NCBI RefSeq assembly: GCF_005771405.1
Contig: NZ_VAUA01000003.1
Location: 248,001-312,000 of the forward strand
DNA length: 64,000 nt
Direction: 5' to 3'
DNA from: Parasedimentitalea maritima
Lineage (GTDB): Bacteria > Pseudomonadota > Alphaproteobacteria > Rhodobacterales > Rhodobacteraceae
Shown: positions 8,277 to 16,931 of the stretch, one piece after another
How positions within the stretch are numbered: the stretch's first letter is position 1
Layout of the letters: the number at the start of each line of letters is the position of its first letter
Translations under genes and position numbers: made by a program
The notes under the pieces: generated by a model
The model's database searches: none
What the model was told of the DNA's origin: nothing
Seen by the model: only the letters and a program-made list of their open reading frames with translations

Positions 8277-9293
8277 ATGAAATGGTTTTGCATCGCCAGC
8301 CTGTCGCCATTGGCCCTGATTGGAGCGGGTTGTTTTTGGGGCGGATATTGGTCGCTACTGGCGTTAATATACATGACTCTGCTGGTCTTCTTGTTGGACA
8401 GGATCGCGCGACAGATACCATCTTTCAAACTTGGTCCGCTAGCGGACCTGCTCTCCATTGCCTTGGCGCTGGGGCATCTCGCACTATTGCTGATCGGAAT
8501 GCCTGCTGCCTTGCGTATGGGGTGGGAAGAAACATTGCCTGTGGTCTTGGCAATGGGATTGTTTATGGGACAAGTGTCACATCCCAATGCCCACGAATTG
8601 ATCCATCACCCACGTCGCAGGATGCGGCGACTTGGGTCACTAATCTACACGACCATGTTGATCGGCCATCATGTGTCCGCACATCTGCGCGTGCACCATA
8701 CGCAAGTGGCTACGAGTGACGATCCAAACACCGCCCGCCGTGGAGAAGGGTTTTACCGCTTTCTCCTGCGTGCTTGGCTTGGGTCCTTCCGCGCCGGACT
8801 ACGCGCAGACAATAGGGCCCGGACACGCAAATCAGTGCCCCCTACAGCATGGAGCCACCCTTATGTCGGATATTGTGGTGGCGCATCCTTTGCACTGATA
8901 CTGGCCACAGTTGCTGGCGGTGCGCCCCTGTTGGTTTTGTTTCTGCTGCTGACTGGCTACGCTCAGGTCCAAATTTTTCTGGCAGATTACGTCCAGCACT
9001 ACGGCTTGCAGCGTGCCATGACAGAATCGGGGCGGGTGGAACCCGTTGGGCCGGGGCATTCCTGGAACGCTCCCCACTGGTACTCCTCAGCAATGATGCT
9101 GAATGCGCCGCGCCATTCAGACCACCACTTGCACCCCCAACGGCGCTACCCGGAGCTAGAATTGCGCAGGGATATGCCGGTGCTGCCCTACGCCCTTCCG
9201 GTGATGGCGGCCATCGCGCTGTTGCCACCCTTGTGGCGCAGAGTGATGGCACGGCGTTTGGCGCGGTTGGAAAAAACCGACACCGTGGCCTGA
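8277..9293 (+). CDS. alkB: AlkB-type membrane hydroxylase (alkane 1-monooxygenase family)
   Basis: An integral-membrane di-iron oxygenase of the fatty-acid desaturase superfamily. The 338-residue protein has the eight-histidine pattern of alkane hydroxylases: HELIHH (106-111), HLRVHH (136-141), DYVQHYGLQR (237-246, the AlkB-type signature) and RHSDHH (279-284), interleaved with hydrophobic helices. It is shorter than the roughly 400-residue Pseudomonas AlkB but usual for the Roseobacter form. No rubredoxin or rubredoxin reductase is adjacent, so its electron partner must be elsewhere. Terminal hydroxylation of n-alkanes is the likely role; other hydrocarbons are possible. Confidence 0.85.
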   Translation: MKWFCIASLSPLALIGAGCFWGGYWSLLALIYMTLLVFLLDRIARQIPSFKLGPLADLLSIALALGHLALLLIGMPAALRMGWEETLPVVLAMGLFMGQVSHPNAHELIHHPRRRMRRLGSLIYTTMLIGHHVSAHLRVHHTQVATSDDPNTARRGEGFYRFLLRAWLGSFRAGLRADNRARTRKSVPPTAWSHPYVGYCGGASFALILATVAGGAPLLVLFLLLTGYAQVQIFLADYVQHYGLQRAMTESGRVEPVGPGHSWNAPHWYSSAMMLNAPRHSDHHLHPQRRYPELELRRDMPVLPYALPVMAAIALLPPLWRRVMARRLARLEKTDTVA

Positions 9294-9320
9294 AGAGGCA
9301 ATTTCTGACACTATTGGTCC

Positions 9321-9725
9321 ATGCGCGTTATTTTAATGATTCCCCTGATGTTCTCCCTGTTGCATCCAGCACCGCTGACTGCTGGCGAACAGCTCACCGG
9401 CGAGACCTTTGATCGCTACACCCTTGGGCGCACTTTGTATTATGGGTTTGAGGGCACAATCTATGGCGTGGAACGTTATCTGCCAGATCGTCAGGTGCTG
9501 TGGTCATTTCTCGATGGCCGATGCCAAAAAGGCCACTGGTACGAAGACGCCGATCAGATCTGTTTTGTCTATGAAGACAACAATACGCCTCAATGCTGGA
9601 GATTTGCACTGGAACCAGAGGGCCTGATCGCGCAATTCGAAAGTGACCCACGTGCTACGGAGCTCTACGAAGTAGAGGATCTGGATGAGGATATGCTGTG
9701 TTACGGACCAGAAGTCGGCGTCTGA
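9321..9725 (+). CDS. Small secreted protein, unknown function
   Basis: A 134-residue protein with a signal peptide (cleavage likely after PLTAG, about residue 22). The mature part is acidic and rich in aromatic residues, with cysteines in DGRCQKGHWY, DQICFVY, PQCWRF and MLCYG, suggesting two disulfides in the periplasm. It follows the alkB-like gene by 27 bases and is probably co-transcribed. I do not recognise a characterised family. Confidence 0.7.
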   Translation: MRVILMIPLMFSLLHPAPLTAGEQLTGETFDRYTLGRTLYYGFEGTIYGVERYLPDRQVLWSFLDGRCQKGHWYEDADQICFVYEDNNTPQCWRFALEPEGLIAQFESDPRATELYEVEDLDEDMLCYGPEVGV

Positions 9726-9778
9726 GATCAAGGCCGGGATTTGAGTATTTTTAGCAAAAAGAAATTGCGCTCAAATAG

Positions 9779-11212
9779 TTAGTCCCCGGCTCCGCCCAGT
9801 TTGATCGTTCCATCAGAAAACTCAATCTCAAGCGCCGAAGCCCTGGCCGCTGTTGTTTTGCTTGTGATCAACTGGCCTGCGTCCCGTACCACCGCATATC
9901 CCCGATCCAGCGTTGCCCGATAACTAAGGATTTCCAACTGTCGGCCTGCGGCGTCTAGCTGCTGTCGGGTTTTTTCAATCCGTTGTCGATGGATGCTATC
10001 GAGTTGCTTGGAAAGATGTTCCAGGCGTTCTTTGTGCAGGGCTAATTTCTGCGAAGTCGTGCGCAGGTTTAGTTGTGACGACAGACTGATCAACTTGTCG
10101 CGCCGTCTGGCCACCAGTTGCTGCAACGCCTGCGGGCGCAACCCGGCGGATTTCTGAGTGAGCTGCACCCGACGGTTTTGGACGCCGCGAATCAAGGCGT
10201 TGGGCAATTTATCGGACAGAATATCCAGCTTTTGGCGCGGGTCATCCAATAGCCGCTCTGGCTTGGGCAAGGCGCGCGACATATCTTTGAGCCGTTGTTT
10301 GCGTTGCTGCACTGATTGGCCAACGGCGTGCGTCATGCGGGCGCCCTGCTCGCCAGTCCAGGCCAGTAGTTCCAACCGCACCGGCACCGCCAGTTCCGCC
10401 GCCGCCGTCGGGGTTGGCGCGCGTTGGTCGGACACAAAATCGATCAGGGTGGTGTCAGTTTCATGGCCCACTGCTGAAATCAACGGAATTCCCGATGCCG
10501 CGACCGCACGGGCGACGATTTCTTCGTTGAATCCCCAAAGGTCCTCAACCGAGCCGCCACCGCGGGCGACAATGATCAGATCCGGACGCGGCAAGGCCCC
10601 ACCGGGGGTGAATGCGTTGAAGCCGTTGATGGCGTTGGCGACCTCTGCTGCGCAGTTTTTACCTTGGACAGCCACAGGCCAGACCAGCACCTTGCGCGGG
10701 AAACGGTCGCGCAGCCGGTGCAGGATATCGCGGATCACCGCGCCGGATGGCGATGTTACCACGCCAATGAAGCGCGGCAGGTATGGAAGCGGCTGTTTGC
10801 GTTCGGGCGCAAACAACCCCTCTGCCTCCAGCTGTTTCTTGCGCTTCTCCAGCAGTGCCATCAGCGCGCCCTGCCCGGCGACCGAGACTTCCTCGACGTT
10901 CATGTTGTATTTCGATTGGGCTCCAAAGGCGGTCAGGCGACCTGTGACAATCACCTCCAGCCCTTCTTCAGGCACCACGGCCAGTTTTGACACCTGACCT
11001 TTCCAGGTGGTGCAAGCCAGAACGGAACGGTCATCTTTGACGTCGTAATACAAATGGCCCGAGCGCGCTGTGAACACCCGGCCTACTTCGCCGCGCACCC
11101 GAATCCGGCCAAAGGTGCCTTCGAGCGTGCGCTTCACCTCACCCGACAGCTCGGAAACTGTGAATTCGGGGGTGTTCTGACCCTGGGTTGGGTCGTCAAA
11201 CAGATCTGACAC
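9779..11212 (-). CDS. xseA: Exodeoxyribonuclease VII large subunit
   Basis: The large subunit of exonuclease VII, which degrades single-stranded DNA with the small subunit XseB. The OB-fold N-terminus (FTVSELSGEVKRTLEGTFGRIRVRGEV) is followed by the catalytic domain containing GAVIRDILHRLRDRFP, the ARGGGSVEDLWGFNEE core and SAVGHETD, and a long helical C-terminus. The GTG at 11212 (VSDLFDDPTQG) is preferred because residues upstream of it do not resemble the family; this gives 477 residues. The ribosome site is weak, so the start is less certain than the gene. xseB is not adjacent. Confidence 0.92.
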   Translation of the reverse strand: MSDLFDDPTQGQNTPEFTVSELSGEVKRTLEGTFGRIRVRGEVGRVFTARSGHLYYDVKDDRSVLACTTWKGQVSKLAVVPEEGLEVIVTGRLTAFGAQSKYNMNVEEVSVAGQGALMALLEKRKKQLEAEGLFAPERKQPLPYLPRFIGVVTSPSGAVIRDILHRLRDRFPRKVLVWPVAVQGKNCAAEVANAINGFNAFTPGGALPRPDLIIVARGGGSVEDLWGFNEEIVARAVAASGIPLISAVGHETDTTLIDFVSDQRAPTPTAAAELAVPVRLELLAWTGEQGARMTHAVGQSVQQRKQRLKDMSRALPKPERLLDDPRQKLDILSDKLPNALIRGVQNRRVQLTQKSAGLRPQALQQLVARRRDKLISLSSQLNLRTTSQKLALHKERLEHLSKQLDSIHRQRIEKTRQQLDAAGRQLEILSYRATLDRGYAVVRDAGQLITSKTTAARASALEIEFSDGTIKLGGAGD

Positions 11213-11300
11213 TGGGATGGTTCTCGGTTCGGTTATTCTTGTTCTACAGGTCAGCGCAGCATAGTGGCAGGTTTGGGCAAGGCCAATCCCCATCAGGCAG

Positions 11301-11926
11301 TCAATCTCCGCCGCAACCGGAATCACCGCTGCAACTGCTATCTTCGGTCCAAACGCCCCCTTCAGAACCTGAAGAGCGAGACCCTTTTGAACTAAGCAAC
11401 GAAGGAAAAGCCAAGGGAACTGTGATAATTAGAGCAAACAGATAGACCCCTTTCCAAAATCCAATAGTTGCAGAAACCACTGCAACCGTACCAATTTTTC
11501 CCAGTATTTTTTGGTATTTCGCCGCTTTCTGGGCCAAAACGATTTAGGTGGAAATTTGCCAAATTCACGCTGGTAACGCATCAGTGTCTTTGCATAGTCA
11601 TCGGATTCAAGAAAACCTACCGAGCCGGGAATGTGATGTAGCTTTCGGCCCAGCACATCGGGGCAAAATCGCTCCCAGTAGTCTTCGGTCAGGATCAGAT
11701 GTGCATGCCAAACTTCATCGACCTTTTGGGACGGTACCATTTCACCGGGTGCAACCATACACAGATAGATAAACCGGCGATATTCAGTAATGGCCGCTGC
11801 CACAGTCTCGGGACTGACCTTGATAGTGTTCTTCAAGTAGCTCTCAAAGCTCGTCCCATCCTGAAGATCGGAAAATTCATACCGTCTAATTTTTTTCCAT
11901 AATTTGGGCTTGGTTAAATGCGCCAT
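11301..11926 (-). pseudogene. Glycine-rich-domain-like protein gene, apparently frameshifted
   Basis: Frame one runs from ATG at 11926 to a stop at 11429 (165 residues) and includes VDEVWHAHLILTEDYWERFC, the WHxH-type signature of glycine-rich-domain-containing-like proteins. Its last 30 residues look out of frame. The other frame, open from about 11537 to 11301, supplies a hydrophobic helix (about GTVAVVSATIGF onward) and a Cys/Gly-rich tail ending CSGDSGCGGD, the tail usually seen on these membrane proteins. A single -1 shift near 11525-11540 (TTTT) or in the nearby AAAAAA run would join the two. It could be a pseudogene, a sequencing error or programmed frameshifting. It is divergent from purD. 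Confidence 0.55.
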
Positions 11927-12000
11927 AAAATAATGCCACTCTTGCCTGTTTCGCCGTCAGCCTCTAGACCGCGCGCAAAGCTTAGCATTTGGAGAGCACG

Positions 12001-13266
12001 ATGAATATCCTTATCCTCGGCAGCGGTGGGCGCGAACATGCGCTGGCCTGGGCAGTGATGCAGAACCCCAAATGTGACAAGCTGATCGTCGCACCCGGCA
12101 ATGCGGGCATCGCGCAGATCGCCACCTGCGCCGATTTGGACATCAACCACGGCGGCGCTGTGGTCACCTTTGTCGAAGAAAACGCCATCGACTTTGTCAT
12201 CGTTGGCCCCGAGGCCCCACTGGCCGCAGGTGTATCCGACCGGCTGCGCGATGCAGGCCTGCTGGTGTTCGGCCCGTCCGAGGCAGCTGCCAAGCTGGAG
12301 GCCTCCAAAGCCTTTACCAAGGAAATCTGCGCCGCCGTGAAGGCGCCAACCGCAGGCTATGGCCATTTCACTGATGCTGAGGCCGCCAAGAACTACATCC
12401 GCCAGCAAGGCGCACCGATTGTGGTCAAGGCTGATGGTCTGGCCGCTGGCAAAGGCGTGATCATGGCCTTTGACGAAGCCACTGCACTGGAGGCCATCGA
12501 CGATATGTTCGGCGGGGCCTTTGGCGAGGCCGGCGCCGAGGTGGTGATCGAGGAATTCATGGAGGGCGAGGAAGCCTCGCTGTTCGTGCTGGTTGATGGC
12601 ACCAACATCCTGTCGATGGGATCCGCCCAGGACCACAAGCGCGTTGGCGAAGGCGACACCGGTCTGAACACCGGCGGCATGGGTGCCTACTCTCCAGCCC
12701 CAGTGCTCAGCGCCGCGATCGAAGCCAAGGCAATGGCAGAGATCATCAAGCCCACCATGGAAGAGATGGCCCGCTGTGGCGCGCCCTATCAGGGCATTCT
12801 CTACGCTGGTCTGATGATCAAAGACGGTCAACCGCGTCTGGTGGAATACAACGTGCGCTTTGGAGATCCGGAATGTCAGGTACTGATGATGCGTCTGGGC
12901 GCCCAGGCGATGGATCTGATGCACGCCGCCGCTGAGGGCCGTTTGCATCAGGCACAGGTGAACTGGGCCGATGACCACGCCATCACCGTTGTCATGGCTG
13001 CCAAGGGCTATCCCGGATCATACGAAAAAGGCACCGAGATCAAGGGTCTCGACGCCCAGATCGAGGATGGCCACAATATGGTCTTCCACGCCGGCACCAA
13101 AGCGCAAGATGGAAAAGTGCTGGCCACTGGCGGCCGGGTGCTGAACGTCACCGCCCGTGGCGATACCCTGCAAGAGGCCCGCGACCGCGCCTATGCCGCT
13201 GCAGATGCGATTGACTGGCCAGGTGGATTTATGCGCCGCGACATCGGCTGGCGCGCATTGAAGTAA
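12001..13266 (+). CDS. purD: Phosphoribosylamine-glycine ligase
   Basis: GAR synthetase, the second step of de novo purine synthesis, joining phosphoribosylamine and glycine with ATP. The 421-residue product begins MNILILGSGGREHALAW, the typical PurD start. It has an ATP-grasp fold with PIVVKADGLAAGKGV, EEFMEGEEAS and the NTGGMGAYSPAP and RFGDPECQ motifs. The ATG at 12001 has GGAGAG just upstream; an ATG four codons earlier is less likely. Confidence 0.95.
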   Translation: MNILILGSGGREHALAWAVMQNPKCDKLIVAPGNAGIAQIATCADLDINHGGAVVTFVEENAIDFVIVGPEAPLAAGVSDRLRDAGLLVFGPSEAAAKLEASKAFTKEICAAVKAPTAGYGHFTDAEAAKNYIRQQGAPIVVKADGLAAGKGVIMAFDEATALEAIDDMFGGAFGEAGAEVVIEEFMEGEEASLFVLVDGTNILSMGSAQDHKRVGEGDTGLNTGGMGAYSPAPVLSAAIEAKAMAEIIKPTMEEMARCGAPYQGILYAGLMIKDGQPRLVEYNVRFGDPECQVLMMRLGAQAMDLMHAAAEGRLHQAQVNWADDHAITVVMAAKGYPGSYEKGTEIKGLDAQIEDGHNMVFHAGTKAQDGKVLATGGRVLNVTARGDTLQEARDRAYAAADAIDWPGGFMRRDIGWRALK

Positions 13267-13992
13267 AGCTGAAAGGCGTTGCCGCCTGCCCTATCTGGCG
13301 GGCGGCGACATAACCGGCAAGCTGGGTGTGATTACATGTTCGGATCCGTGCTTTCTCAGGAATGTGTCATGAGCAACCCGATCTCGGTAACCCACGAGTC
13401 ACCCCAACTCCAAGCTCTCCCGCCCGTCGGCTGGCATCTATCGATGCCGCCTCCCGTTGGGCCCTGCGCCGCTGCGCGGCATAGGAGTTATGGGCTAACA
13501 CCCTCAAACTTCCAGCTTTGGATATTCAGTTAAAAGCCTACCGATTTCCGGAATGCCACTGAAAGGGAAAGAACAAATCGCACCTTCTAACGAATAGAAA
13601 ATCGCTTTGTAATCCGCGTCATATGAGCAATCACACGGCAGTGCCGATTGTTTTTCGCGACTATAGAACTTGCAAATCATTGGCCATGTTTCTTGCGACA
13701 ATGTAATCCACATGGACCGCCTTACATCCGCCTAAGAGATAATCGGATAAACCGCAGTATCTTGGCGTAAATAGACGACTTTTAGCTCTGGTTTCCTGTT
13801 TACCACCAACCAAACAACTATAGCCGAAGGCAAGGGAGTTTCACTCCATGTCCAGCCCCATAGTCGACACCAGAATTTTTGAATGCTCAAAATCATGCAT
13901 CACCAAAATAAAATTCGAATTAAGCAAGATCATCTTACCCCAAGGCAAAATAGTCTATTTGAAAAGACGAGAAACGCATTCTCCGCTAGTCC
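13267..13992. other. Gene-poor stretch after purD
   Basis: About 725 bases that are AT-richer in their right half. A GC-rich hairpin (GCCGCCTGCC / GGCGGGCGGC, 13281-13306) follows purD and may end its transcript. A small GGCATC/GATGCC hairpin lies at 13433-13448. One weak minus-strand reading frame is listed separately; other open frames look random. Confidence 0.5.
13504..13713 (-). CDS. Possible small protein, unknown
   Basis: An ATG-initiated 69-residue frame, beginning MWITLSQETWPMICKFY and containing four cysteines, in a region otherwise lacking genes. Its composition is AT-richer than the neighbours and there is no strong ribosome site. It could be a genuine small gene, a remnant or chance. 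Confidence 0.3.
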   Translation of the reverse strand: MWITLSQETWPMICKFYSREKQSALPCDCSYDADYKAIFYSLEGAICSFPFSGIPEIGRLLTEYPKLEV

Positions 13993-14789
13993 TCACCGAC
14001 ACTCCAACACCCGATCCATGCTCGCCCGCCCTGAAAACGCCCCAACATCCAGGCTGCTGATCGCACCACCCTTCAGCTTCGACGCCACAATCCGCGACCA
14101 AGCGGCATCCACCGTCACCACCTCAGGCCCATCGCCACAATCACGAATACCGGATGTGATGAAATCCTCGCCAATGCGATGGTTGGTCAGCCCGGTCTTG
14201 CTGGCGACCTCAACCAGTTCCCCATCCCGCAGGCTCCAGATCCGCAATGTCTTGGCTAAATGGGGTCGGTCAATATAGGCCACTTCGGGCCAGCCGTCAC
14301 CATCCAGATCGGCCGAGCCAATTGGGGCAAGCCAGCGGTGTGAGCGGCCAATGAATGGTGTCGCCGCATACAACCCAGCCTCATCATATAGCGATAGCCG
14401 CGCGCCTTGGCTCAGACTGCTCTCCACCACCATGACCAGTGTTGGCCCATCATCGCCCGCGATGATACGCGGTTCCAGATCTTCGAACACATGGGTTTCT
14501 GGCAGGCGAATGATCAGCCTGTAAGTCTGGCTGCTTTCACATTGCCAGCTGGCGTCGACTTCAAGTGACAACGCACCCCATTCGACATCATCACCCAATA
14601 TGGCGTGATCATACCGGGTGGTCGGTTCACTGAACCAGGCATCGACAATAACATCCGGCGGCGTGGCCTGCGCCGCACCGGCGACGCAGATCCCGCCTAG
14701 CCACAGGCGCAACGTCGGCGCCGCGCGGCGGCAGGAACCGGGCCAAAGGCGGGACATCAAACGCCGCGCCATTGGACCCGAGCAAAACA

Positions 14790-14790
<1 letters not shown>
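13993..14790 (-). CDS. Secreted FG-GAP/VCBS-like protein
   Basis: A 265-residue predicted exported protein. The basic N-terminus is followed by a hydrophobic stretch ending in AGAAQA, a signal peptidase-like site near residue 42. The mature part contains GSADLDGDGWPEVAYID, a calcium-binding FG-GAP/VCBS-type loop, and a second related segment near GIRDCGDGPEVVTVD, consistent with a small beta-propeller-like fold. Its ATG overlaps the ferredoxin stop codon (TGATG), so the two genes are probably translationally coupled. Function is unknown. Confidence 0.7.
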
Positions 14791-15182
<392 letters not shown>

Positions 15183-15398
15183 TTACGACACGGATTGGTT
15201 GAAGCAGGATATTTATCGCCTGTGTTCCACTTATGTCCCGGTCAATCTTTCGCGGCGCATATGATCTGGTGCCACCAACCAGCCCCCCATAAGAGGATCT
15301 GCTGCAATCACCAGAACAGGTCGCCTTTGCGCCGCCGCCAGAACTAAGCTAGTCTGCGCCAAATCGCCCGGCATATCCGCCGCCAGAGGCCAACGAGC

Positions 15399-15914
15399 AT
15401 GACGTCGACGACCAGCCCCTTTCTCCTGACCGCTCTGCTGTCGGGTCTTCTCAGCGCTTGCACGCCACTTGGCGATGGCAACGGCGTCGTCACTCGCGCC
15501 GGGCAGAATTCCCCTCCAGGCGCTGCACCGGGTAGTTGCTGGGGCAAACACGTCACCCCCGCTATTATTGAAACCGTCACCCACCAGGTGATGTTGCAAC
15601 CGGCCGAAGTGCTGGCAGATGGCACCGTCATCCAACCCGCCATATTCAAAACCGAAACCCGGCAGGACATCGTCCGCCCACGCCGTGAAATCTGGTTTGA
15701 ATCCCCCTGCCCCGAAGAGCTCACGCCTGAATTCATCGCCTCGGTACAACGTGCCCTAACAGCGCGCGACCTGTACCGAGGCCCGATCAACGGCGACATG
15801 GATCGCATGACCCGTGCCGCAATACGCCGCTATCAGGAAAGCCAGGGGCTAGATAGCAATCTGTTGTCCCTAGCAGCAGCGCGCAAACTGGGCCTGGTTG
15901 CTATCGAAAGCTAA
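15399..15914 (+). CDS. Lipoprotein with peptidoglycan-binding domain
   Basis: A 171-residue exported protein with a lipobox (LLSAC, cysteine at about 21). The C-terminal 60 residues form a PG_binding_1-like fold: a helix of SVQRALTARDLYRGPINGDMDRMTRAAIRRYQ type, with the characteristic PINGDMD turn. The middle part is proline- and charge-rich. It probably sits on the outer or inner membrane and touches the cell wall. The stop lies 28 bases before the CRP/FNR regulator, so the two may share a transcript. Confidence 0.8.
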   Translation: MTSTTSPFLLTALLSGLLSACTPLGDGNGVVTRAGQNSPPGAAPGSCWGKHVTPAIIETVTHQVMLQPAEVLADGTVIQPAIFKTETRQDIVRPRREIWFESPCPEELTPEFIASVQRALTARDLYRGPINGDMDRMTRAAIRRYQESQGLDSNLLSLAAARKLGLVAIES

Positions 15915-15942
15915 CCACAGGACGCGAAACGGAGACTTACGA

Positions 15943-16611
15943 ATGCCACGTGACCAACTGCCGCAAACCGGTTTCCTGTCTGGGATTTCCGAAGGCCTAA
16001 AACAAATGCTGGAAAGTCAGGCTACTGAGGTCAAGCTGGCGCCCGGCGAGGTCTTGTTCGAGCAGGGCGATGCGGGCGACGCTCTGTTTGCCATTACCAG
16101 CGGTGCGTTGGAATTCTCCATTCTTTCCGCAGCAGGGCGCAAACTGTCCCTCGATATCATGCGAACCGGCGCTGTATTTGGTGAGATCGCGCTGTTTGAT
16201 CCAGGTGAGCGCACCGCCACCGCCACTGCGATGGAAGCCAGCCGCGTGTTGCGCTTGCGAAATCGCGACGTGCTCTCGCAGATTTTGCGCCACCCCGAGC
16301 TGGCAGGAGACCTGTTGCGACTGGCTGGACAGCGGATGCGTTGGATGGGCAATCAATACAACGAGCAGGTTTTTCTGGCGATGCCGGTTCGGTTGGCTCG
16401 TAAATTGCTGCACCTGACATCGGAAACCCGGGGCGGCAGGCTGGCGTTATCGCAAGCCGAACTCGCAGAATTCATCGGCGCCACCCGCGAGGCAGTCTCT
16501 AAGACCCTGGCCGCCTGGAAGCGTGGCGGAGTGATCGAAATCAGCCGTGGAGGGGTGGTCATCCTGGATCGTGCTGCCCTGCATGGTTTGGCGGAACCTG
16601 AACTGATTTAG
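15943..16611 (+). CDS. CRP/FNR-family transcription regulator
   Basis: A 222-residue regulator with an N-terminal cyclic-nucleotide-binding beta barrel and a C-terminal winged helix. The barrel has FGEIALFDPGERTATATA, keeping the Glu and Arg that contact cAMP in CRP. It lacks the N-terminal cysteines of FNR. The recognition helix reads GATREAVSKTLAAWKRGG, with Arg-Glu as in CRP, so it could recognise TGTGA-type half-sites. The ATG at 15943 has GGAGACTT upstream. A perfect TGTGA-N6-TCACA palindrome lies about 120 bases after its stop (16731-16746). Confidence 0.9.
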   Translation: MPRDQLPQTGFLSGISEGLKQMLESQATEVKLAPGEVLFEQGDAGDALFAITSGALEFSILSAAGRKLSLDIMRTGAVFGEIALFDPGERTATATAMEASRVLRLRNRDVLSQILRHPELAGDLLRLAGQRMRWMGNQYNEQVFLAMPVRLARKLLHLTSETRGGRLALSQAELAEFIGATREAVSKTLAAWKRGGVIEISRGGVVILDRAALHGLAEPELI

Positions 16612-16730
16612 ATTGACCTCAACCACTCCCTACTCTCACGTTTTCATCAGTGACACACAACTGGTGATCACGCCCTAAACACTGATGCAGTTGCGAAAAA
16701 GGTCACTGTTTCCAGGTTTTTTGAAACTCT

Positions 16731-16746
16731 TGTGATCTGGGTCACA
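16731..16746 (+). promoter_or_regulatory. CRP-type operator, TGTGA-N6-TCACA
   Basis: TGTGATCTGGGTCACA is an exact match to both halves of the CRP consensus. Its centre (16738.5) is 41.5 bases before 16780, and a possible -10 (GCATACA, 16767-16773) lies at the right distance for a class II activated promoter reading right. Which member of the CRP family binds is not known. Confidence 0.6.
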
Positions 16747-16779
16747 GATCCCAAGGGGGCGGTGCTGCATACAGAGACC

Positions 16780-16862
16780 ACGGCGGGTCATGCCAGTTCC
16801 ATCCCATTGATCCGTCGACCCTTAGAAGAGCCATGTGCCCCCGCGCATGGCTCTTTGTTTTG
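16780..16862 (+). ncRNA. Candidate small RNA with own terminator
   Basis: If transcription starts near 16780, below the CRP-type operator, an RNA of about 80-85 bases would end at the strong terminator 16826-16862. There is no ribosome site with a credible reading frame inside. The alternative is a long 3' UTR of the crp-like gene. The RNA family is not recognised. Confidence 0.45.
16826..16862 (+). terminator. Orphan intrinsic terminator
   Basis: AAGAGCCATG and CATGGCTCTT form a perfect 10-bp stem around TGCCCCCGCG, followed by TGTTTTG. It lies 215 bases beyond the only upstream plus-strand gene and points towards the end of degP, so it implies a plus-strand transcript that is not a protein gene. 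Confidence 0.75.
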
Positions 16863-16880
16863 CCAGGTCAACGCAACAGC

Positions 16881-16905
16881 AAAAGGCCGGGCACCCGGCC
16901 CGGCC
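16881..16905 (-). terminator. degP terminator
   Basis: On the minus strand, GGCCGGG pairs with CCCGGCC and is followed by TTTTGC, 27 bases after the degP stop. Confidence 0.7.
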
Positions 16906-16931
16906 TCCTACACGCAATCAATTTGGCTGGC

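Larger units (their letters stand above)
16612..16931. other. Gene-free stretch between crp-like gene and degP
   Basis: About 320 bases with no plausible protein gene but several signals: GTGATCAC at 16663-16670, other GTGA/TCAC half-sites, a perfect CRP-type palindrome, an orphan plus-strand terminator and the degP terminator. See the separate entries. Confidence 0.7.

Noticed and set aside
13279-13533. 84-residue frame after purD
   Set aside because: It runs through GC-rich hairpins, is rich in Pro, Ala and Arg and has no resemblance to a protein family.
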